From NCBI GenBank assembly GCA_026770585.1, contig MU646389.1, positions 677,601 to 689,354 on the forward strand: 11,754 bases of DNA. The letters are read 5' to 3'. Both the position numbers and the translations under genes were made by a program. The notes under the pieces are model-generated. The model was given only the letters and a program-made list of their open reading frames with translations, was not told where the DNA came from and did no database searches. Positions within the stretch are counted from its first letter, which is position 1. Each line of letters begins with the position of its first letter. This DNA is from Baffinella frigidus (Eukaryota > Cryptophyceae > Cryptomonadales > Baffinellaceae). Positions 5,879-11,754 of the stretch are shown piece by piece.

Positions 5879-7087
5879 CTGCGAGTGTCGAAAGAAGCGT
5901 CAGAGCTCTTTGGGTCCTTTAGGGTCTTCGAGCTCTTTAGGTCCTTTAGGTTCGTCGAGCTCCCAACATAGGCGGACACTGGAACTCATCCTGCAGGAAA
6001 GCCCTGCTAGCCGGAGCGATTGATCAATCAAGGCTAGCCGGACCTACATGCCGTTAGCCTCAGCCGTGAGGCGCTCTCAGCCTGCAGAGCTACGAGTACT
6101 AACTGTGTCTCAAGAGCTCGCGCACTCACTGTGTGTCAGGACTGACCTCGCTGAGGAGAACGAGGAGCGTGAACTCGCTTTCGGAGGAGTAGTGCCACTT
6201 GTTCTCGTCGGTTTCCTTTGCATCCTGCTCCAGGGGTGCCTCCGTTAAATACCGGCGGTTATCCTCTAAGCACGCCCGCGGAAAGCTCAGGGAGAGGGAG
6301 AGCGCAGAGGAACGAGACGCAACGGCAGTATCTCCAGAGGAAAAGAGGGGGGTCCAGACCTCGATGCTGTGGCTGGATCGGTCGCTGGGGGCGCCGCGCG
6401 TCTGCACCTCTGTCTCCACCCCGCCGCCCTTGGTCCGGGCCACTTCTACGGGGACATCCACGATGCGGTTGATAAGATTCGAGAACGTTTGCGACTCCCA
6501 GAGGTTGGCGAAGTTCATGAGACGGCACTCCTCCCCGCCGTTGCGCGCTTGTTCGCGGATCGCCTGGCTCGCTTGCTTGGTCAGGAGCGCGAACGGCTCG
6601 GTGCACGCGAACTTCGATCCTGACGATTGCTTGGTTGCCATCCCGCCAGTATAGCCGAAATCCTGTATCGTGTCCGGGCGTCAGTTCACCGCGTACAAGG
6701 CTGCACCTTGCTGAGCCTCTGTGTCGCGGGGAGTTGGAGAGCTTGATCGGGCGGGTTGGGGGCGCTGGGGATGAATCCATTGCTGATCCGGGATGGGGCA
6801 TGGCGGGATGGAGGGTTTACCGCCAAGGTATAGCTGGTCCAGTCCGCCTCGGGGACGAACGAGCGGCTCTCAGAGAGCCGCAGAGGGGACGACTGCGACC
6901 AGCTCCCGAAGGACCCGCTCTGGGAGGACAGCGCATCTCGAGCATCTTCCAAACACCCCAGCGAGGAGTTCCGTGACATGTTTCCTCCCGGCTGGTGCCG
7001 GGATTCGTCTTTGCCACCTCCCCAAAGGTCCGCGGCGTCGGCGTGAGAGCTGGAGGCGCGGGGGGGCGACGTGATGTGGCTGTGCAT
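5348..7087 (-). CDS. 2OG-Fe(II) oxygenase-like protein, three coding exons (model)
   Basis: The model is join(5348-5878, 6147-6662, 6707-7087) on the minus strand: 475 residues, all junctions phase 0. The start at 7087 is the first ATG after an in-frame stop. Residues 1-127 are Ser/Pro-rich and probably disordered. Residues 128-360 resemble, from memory, a fungal/algal/plant family of 2-oxoglutarate/Fe(II) oxygenases: DFGY (128-131), CTEPFALLT, LWESQTF (W182), WHYSS (283-287), FTLLVLLSE, RFPPG.TGHAVLLQGG, LAHRM (H343) and VTMVV (353-357). The usual HxD reads HYS and the usual Arg before the TMV motif reads Ala, so activity is doubtful. The tail is Pro/Gly/acidic with CEGC and CQC. If active it would hydroxylate an unknown substrate. 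TGTAA lies 20 nt past the stop, a possible green-algal poly(A) signal. Confidence 0.6.
5879..6146 (-). other. Intron 2 of the oxygenase-like gene, 268 nt
   Basis: The donor is GCGAG|GTCAGT (reverse complement of 6141-6146) and the acceptor CTCGCAG. Both flanking exons are phase 0 and the join rebuilds a continuous strand (VLLSE|VPSG), which strongly supports the intron. Half of it is an end of the dispersed CCTTTAGG element (5911-6005). Next to that, GCTAGCCGGA is repeated directly at 6008-6017 and 6033-6042, around GATTGATCAATC. Confidence 0.65.
5911..6005 (-). mobile_element. Half copy of the CCTTTAGG-ended element family
   Basis: It contains the terminal tandem CCTTTAGG..TCCTTTAGGTTC, GTCGAGCTCCCAACAT and GGCGGACAC(T/C)GGAACT, matching the ends at 9374 and (inverted) 8821. 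The terminal tandem is itself duplicated here, with GTCTTCGAGCTC between copies. The rest of the element is missing. Confidence 0.7.
6663..6706 (-). other. Candidate 44-nt intron 1
   Basis: The donor is CAGCAAG|GTGCAG and the acceptor ACGATACAG|GAT. It contains in-frame stops, so removal is required to link the Ser-rich N-terminus to the oxygenase-like part. It joins RLSK to DFGY in phase 0. If it is not real, translation could start at the ATG at 6641 (MATKQSSG), giving a 341-residue protein that still covers most of the oxygenase-like region. Confidence 0.45.
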
Positions 7088-7361
7088 GTAGTTGGGAGTG
7101 TACGTTCGAATGTAGTCCGTTGATCAACAACGACTGGAGATGGTGAGGTGTGCAACAAGGCGCAGAAAAATTGTTGCAGAGGCGTACGTTAGTCGGCGTA
7201 CCTTGAAGATAAGTTGCCTTATCGTCTGTCTATTAATCCTTCTAAGTTAAGAAGGTCATGAATCAGCAAAGTTAAACGACTGCCTTAAAGCCGCACACGG
7301 ATACCATAAAAGGTAGTTTTTAGAAAACATGTAATGCGGGGAACTCCAATTCGAGGTATCT

Positions 7362-7431
7362 GAAGGGCGTGTCAATAATAAGTGTCGTTGGGCTATGTTG
7401 GGAGCATTTAAAACCTAAAGGACCTAAAGGA
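7362..7431 (+). mobile_element. Half copy (other end) of the CCTTTAGG-ended family
   Basis: GAAGGGCGTG, then GTTGGGCTATGTTGGGAGCATTT and AAAACCTAAAGGACCTAAAG match the right end at about 9505-9569 and, inverted, 8249-8315. Only this end is present. Just before it, ATGCGGGGAACTCCAATT (7334-7351) recurs at 8070-8087. Confidence 0.7.
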
Positions 7432-7461
7432 AAAATGTTAACAGGTTTAGGTAAGTGTGTA

Positions 7462-7494
7462 CGAGCTCGTACGAGTACGACTCGTACGAGCTCG
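7462..7494. other. Perfect 15-bp-arm palindrome built of CTCGTACGAG
   Basis: CGAGCTCGTACGAGT (7462-7476) and its exact reverse complement (7480-7494) flank a 3-nt spacer. Internally each arm is itself palindromic (CTCGTACGAG), so it can form nested hairpins. No known binding site is recognised. Confidence 0.8.
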
Positions 7495-7524
7495 CATGTA
7501 CCGGTAGGTGATGCGAAGCTTCGT

Positions 7525-7705
7525 AGGGTTTAGGCTTAGGCTTTAGGGTTAGGGTTCAGGATAGGGTTTAGGGTTTAAGGTTCAGGGTTCAGGGTTCAGG
7601 GTTCAGGGTTTAGGGATTAGGGTTTAGGGTTCAGGGTTTAAAAGGTTTAGGGTTTAGGGCTTAGGGTTTAGGGTTTAGGGTTGAGGGTTGAGGGTTTAGG
7701 CGGTG
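7525..7705 (-). repeat. Degenerate TTTAGGG-sense telomere-like block
   Basis: About 25 heptamer-like units, mainly GGGTTTA, GGGTTCA and GGGATTA, on the plus strand. Variant units are clustered (TTCAGGG x4 near 7580-7608). The strand sense is opposite to the blocks in the plus-strand gene. Confidence 0.85.
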
Positions 7706-7871
7706 CTCTCCTTTCCTGAACCCCTCGGGGTTCTCGGGCTGTCACAGATAGTGCCCCCGAGAATGTATTTGTGTGCAATCTTGACACTGAGACCCCGCTT
7801 GGGAGGAGAGAGGCCGCGCCGGCCAAGGCCCACACACAAGCAAGAGAGAACTTACCTTCATTAGTCAACCA

Positions 7872-7946
7872 CCGAGGCTCGTCACCTGTCCGACCGAGGC
7901 TCGTCACCTGTCCGACCGAGGCTCGTCACCTGTCCGACCGAGGCTC
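7872..7946 (-). repeat. 22-bp tandem repeat, about 3.4 copies
   Basis: CCGAGGCTCGTCACCTGTCC plus GA is repeated identically three times, with a truncated fourth. It overlaps the proposed non-coding first exon of the minus-strand gene. Identical copies indicate a recent expansion. Confidence 0.85.
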
Positions 7947-8248
7947 ACAGACACTGCCGTGCAGGAGGCGTCGAAGATGACCGAATTGTCTTTCCATCGG
8001 TGTTGCGTGTGTCCTACAATCAACGCCTGTCTTGAACATGAATATTTACTACACCGGATGTACGCATTTATGCGGGGAACTCCAATTTGAAACGATGTAC
8101 GAGTGAGTCATTTAGCAAAAATATTTTTTCTTGAACCGCATGCAGTCACAGTACCAGGGAGGAGTCGACGAACTCCTTTCCCCATTCACCCTGTGGGAGG
8201 GGGGTGTTTTGTCCACAATCAACCAGACCAGTGTGCCTGATTAGATTG

Positions 8249-8821
8249 TCCTTTAGGTCCTTTAGGTTTTAATTTCGCCCAACATATGCCAACGACACGC
8301 CCTTCCGTAGAAAGGACTGCAGAGAAAGCATTTTTGCTTTCGGATCGCGTTTAGCTTTCCAGTGCAGAGGCTCGTGAAGAGGGGATACAGGGTTGTGGGC
8401 GTATCAGTCCTCTCCTTCGCAAAAAGGAAAATTGATTCGGCGAAGTCCTACCAGATTGGCTCTAAATCGTAGTGTTGGTCTTGCTAGATCTGGGAAAAAA
8501 TCTTTAAGCTGTCAAATTGTAGGACTTAACGTTTGACAGTGGCCGATCTCCTGCTCAGAATGACCCCCTATTTTGCGCACACGGCAGACATATCGTCACC
8601 AGCGCGCTACTTTCAGGTTGATAATCACATTCCGCGATCCTTCTTATGGAGCTTATGGAGCTTATGGAGCTTATGGAGCTGCACCGGGGGGGCCTGGTTT
8701 CCGCGATCCTTCTGCACCGGAGGGGCCTGGTGTGATCCGAGAGGAAGCATGGCCTTTCTGCAGGATAAGTTCCGGTGTCCGCCAATGTTGGGAGCTCGAA
8801 GAACCTAAAGGACCTAAAGGA
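8249..8821. mobile_element. 573-bp element with CCTTTAGG inverted ends
   Basis: Left TCCTTTAGGTCCTTTAGGTT, then TTAATTTCGCCCAACAT. Right end (reverse complement) TCCTTTAGGTCCTTTAGGTT, then CTTCGAGCTCCCAACAT. The two ends agree for 20 bp, differ for about 8, agree again at CCCAACAT, and then diverge completely. This is the longest member found. The interior holds a hairpin AAAGCATTTTTGCTTT, a GGAGCTTAT tandem and no convincing ORF, so it is non-autonomous. Confidence 0.7.
8645..8680 (+). repeat. Four copies of a 9-bp unit
   Basis: TGGAGCTTA is repeated four times within the 573-bp element. It is flanked by two copies of TTCCGCGATCCTTCT (8630-8643 approx. and 8699-8713). Frames across it read as simple repeats and are not genes. 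Confidence 0.8.
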
Positions 8822-9373
8822 TAGGATGATTCAGTAATCACTGTGAAACCAAGCACCAGAACGACAGCAGCCCAGCAAGTAGCTGGCACCAGACTGGGAG
8901 CCGACAACCAATCTCAGTCGGCACACCCCCTGCTCAGAATCTTCGTTCTCGTCTTGTTCGGAACGAGGCAGAATCCTCGTTTTTTATTTCGCCACAAAGG
9001 TTCCCGCTTCGTCTTCAACAAACAAAGTTAACTGCAGTAGATTGACTTTGGTTGACCTTGGAACCCAGCAACTTCCGTCGGGAGAGGACTTGAGGGAGTG
9101 TTGCCAACCTTTTAACAAAGGTATCACAACTTTTTAGGACTTCCGACAAAAGTCAAGTTGTCAACAAGTCCCCCAACGGTCTTTCTCATTTCTGGTTTGG
9201 GGTGTAAAATTGTGTCGGGGGTTTGGAAGATTATTTTAATTTAATAAATCTAATTAAAAAAAATGAACCCGCCTTCCCCTATTCTCTACTATTCATCCTC
9301 AACCACCTCCTCGTCTACATTCTCTGGTACTTGTCTTCAGAAGTTGCCGCACCCCCCCGTTTACCCGTGGTCG
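8822..9373. other. No gene seen; minor hairpins and an AT-rich patch
   Basis: AACGAGG (8962-8968) pairs with CCTCGTT (8975-8981) ahead of a T-run. 9060-9185 has a loose imperfect inverted repeat around ACTTG and GTTG blocks. 9222-9262 is strongly AT-rich (TTATTTTAATTTAATAAATC). None supports a gene. Confidence 0.5.
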
Positions 9374-9569
9374 TCCTTTAAGTCCTTTAGGTTCTTCGAG
9401 CTCCCAACACAGGCGGACACCGGAACTGGTTCTGCAGAGAAGCCATGCTTTGCCTCCCAAGGCAGGCCCTCGGTCCGAAAGCAAAAATGCGTTCACTGCA
9501 GTCCTTTCTACAGAAGGGCGTGCCGTTGGCATATGTTGGGAGAAATTAAAAGCTGAAGGACCTAAAGGA
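9374..9569. mobile_element. 196-bp complete member of the CCTTTAGG-ended family
   Basis: The left end TCCTTTAAGTCCTTTAGGTT, then CTTCGAGCTCCCAACA, and the right end TGTTGGGAGAAATTAAAAGC, then TGAAGGACCTAAAGGA, are imperfect inverted repeats. Both end types found singly elsewhere (5911, 7362) meet here, so this defines a compact non-autonomous form. A GTCCCGC/GCGGGAC palindrome follows at 9576-9590. Confidence 0.7.
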
Positions 9570-9599
9570 CCGCCTGTCCCGCGGCGGGACCTTTCTACT

Positions 9600-9877
9600 T
9601 GGTTTAGCGCTTGAGGTTCGGGGGTTGGGTATCAGGGTTTAGGGTCTAAGGTTTGGGGATTGCCACTCGGTTTAGGGTTCAGGGTTCAGGGTCTAGGTGT
9701 TAGGGTTTAAGGTTTGGGGTTTAGGGTTTAGGGTTTAAGGTTTAGGGTTTAGGGTTTAGGGTTCAGGGTTTAGGGTTTAGGGTGTAGGGTGTAGGGTGTA
9801 GGGTGTAGAGTGCAGGGTCTAGGGTCTAGGGTCTACGGTTTAGGGTTTGGGGTTTAGGGTTTAGGGTTTAGGGTTTG
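9600..9877 (-). repeat. TTTAGGG-sense telomere-like array
   Basis: About 35 heptamers, mostly GGGTTTA, with clustered variants (GGGTGTA x4 near 9780-9810, GGGTCTA x3 near 9818-9835). The array is degenerate at its left edge and nearly canonical at its right edge (9838-9877). Confidence 0.85.
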
Positions 9878-10015
9878 TGAAGGCATGCCGCGCGAGCTCT
9901 CCGATCTCTGATGATTCACTGACAGGATTCCTTACAACTACTTATAGGCGCTCTCCCTTCGAGCCCTTTTACCCGAGGCGGGCCCGTCCAGGACCCGGTC
10001 CTCACAAAAACTATA
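9878..10015. other. Unique spacer between opposed telomere-like arrays
   Basis: A non-repetitive stretch of about 140 bp. It contains GAGGCGGGCCCGTCC (9975-9989), which recurs inverted at 4116-4130 and with one mismatch at 5280-5294. No gene. Confidence 0.6.
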
Positions 10016-11315
10016 CACTAAACCCTGAAACCTACACCCTAAACCCTAAACCCTGAACCCTAAACCCTAAAACCTGAACCCTAAGCCCTAAATCCCAAAA
10101 CCTCAACCCTAAACCCTAAACCCTACACCTCAAGAACAAAACCCTAAACGTTGGTCCCTAAACCCTAAACCATAAACCCTAAATCTGAAACCTTAAACCC
10201 TAGACTCTAGACCCTGAACCCTGAACCCTACACCCCAAACCCTAAACTCCAAACCCTAAACCCTAAACCCTAAACCATAACCCCTAACTCCTAAACCCTA
10301 CAACACACAAAACATTACACCTTACACCCTAAACCCCTAAACCCTAAACCCTAAGCCTTAAACCCTAAACCCTAAACCCTCAACAATAAACCCCCATCTC
10401 TAAACCCCGAACACCAAACACCAAACACCAAACACCAAACACCAAATCCTAAACCCTAACCCCTACATCTTAAACCCTCAACCCTGAACCCTGAACCCTG
10501 AACCCTGAACCCTGAACCCTGAACCTTAAACCCCAAACCCTAACCCTTACACCCTAAACCCTAAACCCTCAACCCGCAACCCTAAACTCTAACCCCTGAA
10601 CCCTAAACCTTAAAACCTGAACCCTGAACCCCCAACACTAGAACCTAGACCCTAAACCCTAGACCCTAGACCCTAGACCCTAGACCCTAGACCCTAGACC
10701 CTAAACCCTGAACCCTACAGGGGTACCTCGCTCATGAGAAACAGCCACCTCCTTGGAACTCACAGTAGACCTATGCCTGGGGCAGTTGAACCCTGGACCC
10801 TGAACTCAAACAACTGAACCCCAACCCCTGAATCCTAAACCCTGAACCTTGAACCCTGATCCCTGAAACATAACCCCTGAACTTCAAACCCTGAACCCTG
10901 AACCCTAAACCCAAAACTCCAAACCTTCAGCCCCAAACCCCGAACCCCGAACCCTCAACCCTCAACCCTCAACCCTCAATCCTCAACCCTCAACTCTCAA
11001 CCCTCAACCCTCAACCCTTAACCCTTAACCCTCAATCCTCAACCCTCAACCTCAAACAGTTAACCCTCAACCGTTAACCGTTAACCCTCAACTCTGAACC
11101 CCAACCCCTGAACCCTCAACCCTGAACCCTGAACCCCAAACCCTCAACTCTGATCATAAACCTTAAACCCCGAAATCCGAAACCCTGAACACTAAACCCT
11201 GAACCCTGCACCACAAACAATAAACTTTAAACCCTGAACCCTGAACCCTGAACCCTGAACACTAAACCCTAAACCCTATACCTTGAACATTAAACCTGAA
11301 ATCCTAAACTCTAAT
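10016..11315 (+). repeat. Long CCCTAAA-sense telomere-like array
   Basis: About 1.3 kb of heptamer-like units: CCCTAAA, CCCTGAA, CCCTCAA, CCCTAGA and, at 10408-10445, a run of ACACCAA. It is broken only by a half transposon-like element at 10717-10790. Variants are grouped into local homogeneous blocks. It is much more degenerate than a functional telomere and lies inside the window, so it is an interstitial or ancestral array. Confidence 0.9.
10717..10790 (+). mobile_element. Left half of an ACAGGGGTACCTCGCT-ended element
   Basis: ACAGGGGTACCTCGCTCATG and AGAAAC match the element ends at 4421 and 11320, followed by AGTAGACCTATG..TGGGG similar to the interior of 11320-11438. The opposite terminal repeat is missing. 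It is inserted in the CCCTAAA array. Confidence 0.65.
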
Positions 11316-11319
11316 TCCA

Positions 11320-11438
11320 ACAGGGGTACCACGCTCATGAGAAACCGCCACCCCCTTTGACCCTACGGTAGGTCTATGTCTAGGGCTCTACGGTGGTCCC
11401 TAAGGGGGGGCAGTGTCTTGTGAGCGAGGTATCCCTCT
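11320..11438. mobile_element. ~119-bp ACAGGGGTACC-ended element, complete copy
   Basis: Left ACAGGGGTACCACGCTCATG and AGAAAC; right, reverse complement, AGAGGGATACCTCGCTCACA and AGACAC. The interior has CCTACGGTAGG and CTAGGGCTCTACGGTGG, similar to the core of the 105-bp intronic elements. It marks the right edge of the telomere-like array. Confidence 0.75.
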
Positions 11439-11452
11439 AACACCTCACCCCT

Positions 11453-11490
11453 ACAGGGGTACCTCTACCACAACAAGAAACGGTTGCCAG
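11453..11490 (+). repeat. Solitary ACAGGGGTACCTC end
   Basis: ACAGGGGTACCTCTACCACA, then ACAAGAAAC resembles the left terminus of the family, 15 bp after the previous element. No partner end is seen in the window. Confidence 0.5.
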
Positions 11491-11518
11491 AAAAAAGTGT
11501 GCGTTTTTGAGGTGTGAG

Positions 11519-11633
11519 TTTCTTAATAATTAAGAAAGAGCGGGCGTTCCCTCTGCGTTTCTTGATAATTAGGAAAGATAGGGCTGGCGTTTCCACTGAT
11601 TTTCTTGATAATTAAGAAAGATAAGGCGGGCGT
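11519..11633. repeat. Three tandem AT hairpins separated by GGCGGGCGTT
   Basis: Near-palindromes TTTCTTRATAATTARGAAA occur at 11519-11537, 11558-11576 and 11601-11619, at spacings of 39 and 43 bp. Each is followed within about 6 nt by G(C)GGGCGTT or GCTGGCGTT. The regular alternation of a foldback AT core and a GC box looks organised, as in a binding-site array, but I recognise no known element. The ORF crossing it on the minus strand is a shadow. 11640-11754 holds nothing assignable. Confidence 0.75.
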
Positions 11634-11754
11634 TTTCCCACGAACCTCAAAAAATTGGACAACACATGGCTGACCCCCCCGGAGAAATGAGTTGGCGCAT
11701 TTTCTGTTCCCCCAAAACGCAACCATATTTCCAGGGAACACGGGTTCTCGAGGG

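Larger units (their letters stand above)
7134..7855 (-). other. Candidate 5' UTR intron of the oxygenase-like gene
   Basis: On the minus strand AATGAAG|GTAAGT (donor, 7850-7856) is an excellent splice site. A matching acceptor, CTCACCATCTCCAG|TCG, ends at 7134, 47 nt before the ATG at 7087, with CTAAC at 7188-7192 as a possible branch point. The intron would contain the telomere-like block (C-rich in the sense of transcription), the 33-bp palindrome and a dispersed-element half copy. The non-coding first exon would include the 22-bp tandem repeat. No promoter motif was recognised upstream. Confidence 0.4.

Noticed and set aside
5381-6023. Long plus-strand frames of 158 and 202 codons
   Set aside because: Antisense shadows of the oxygenase-like exon; composition is low-complexity Arg/Pro/Ser, and the minus strand gives the family motifs.
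6259-6801. 180-codon minus-strand frame
   Set aside because: Another frame of the oxygenase-like exon; it lacks the WHY, QGG and LAHRM motifs and is Arg/Pro-rich as expected of a shadow.
7872-7946. Possible CRISPR-like array
   Set aside because: The 22-bp units abut with no spacers, and the context is eukaryotic; simple tandem repeat.
8962-8986. Hairpin followed by T-run, like a bacterial terminator or Pol III stop
   Set aside because: No gene or Pol III promoter boxes lie upstream, and the setting is eukaryotic.
10016-11315. Functional chromosome end
   Set aside because: The units are highly degenerate, and non-telomeric sequence continues on both sides within the window.
1-11754. Dinoflagellate spliced-leader relics, tRNA or rRNA genes
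   Set aside because: I searched by eye for TTTTGGCTCAAG-type strings, tRNA-like cloverleaf boxes and conserved rRNA motifs and saw none.

Overview
This window looks like nuclear DNA from a unicellular eukaryote, most likely an alga. GC-rich exon-like blocks sit inside long spliceosomal-type introns. Degenerate TTTAGGG/CCCTAAA (plant/algal-type telomeric) repeats occur throughout, along with at least seven families of short inverted-repeat elements. There are no bacterial operons, and I found no dinoflagellate spliced-leader relic (a string such as TTTTGGCTCAAG). A repeat-rich green alga/prasinophyte, a dinoflagellate or another TTTAGGG lineage are all possible. I cannot name the species.

Layout. 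(1) 1-3933: the 3' part of a plus-strand gene of unknown function. Candidate phase-0 exons lie at 27-96, 992-1090 and 2205-2312, with a terminal exon at 3796-3933. Its introns hold hairpin elements, telomere-like repeats and many partial copies of the gene's own exons. Copies of an exon's acceptor side lie upstream of it, and copies of its donor side lie downstream. The donor-side copies after 2312 are mostly 33-nt units (11 codons) bounded by AG and GT, so they could work as in-frame microexons. (2) 3934-5347: an intergenic stretch between convergent genes, with a 31-bp tandem repeat, two transposon-like inverted-repeat elements and a long imperfect inverted repeat. (3) 5348-7087: a minus-strand gene in three coding exons (model of 475 residues) that resembles 2-oxoglutarate/Fe(II) oxygenases. 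One iron ligand and the cofactor arginine appear substituted. A non-coding 5' exon ending at 7856 with a strong AAG|GTAAGT donor probably belongs to it. (4) 7362-9569: an accessory region with a telomere-like block, a 22-bp tandem repeat and two complete plus two half copies of an element family ending in CCTTTAGGTCCTTTAGG (a further half copy lies in the oxygenase gene's intron). (5) 9600-11315: a TTTAGGG-sense array, then a 140-bp spacer, then a long CCCTAAA-sense array, arranged head to head. (6) 11320-11754: more inverted-repeat elements and a tandem array of short AT-rich hairpins.

The two genes are convergent, and nothing shows a shared pathway. What links them is how their introns grew: telomere-like repeats read in the C-rich sense relative to transcription, small inverted-repeat elements, and duplications that left splice signals intact. 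All exon models are by-eye inferences from frame, splice sites and phase. None has been tested against transcripts or databases.
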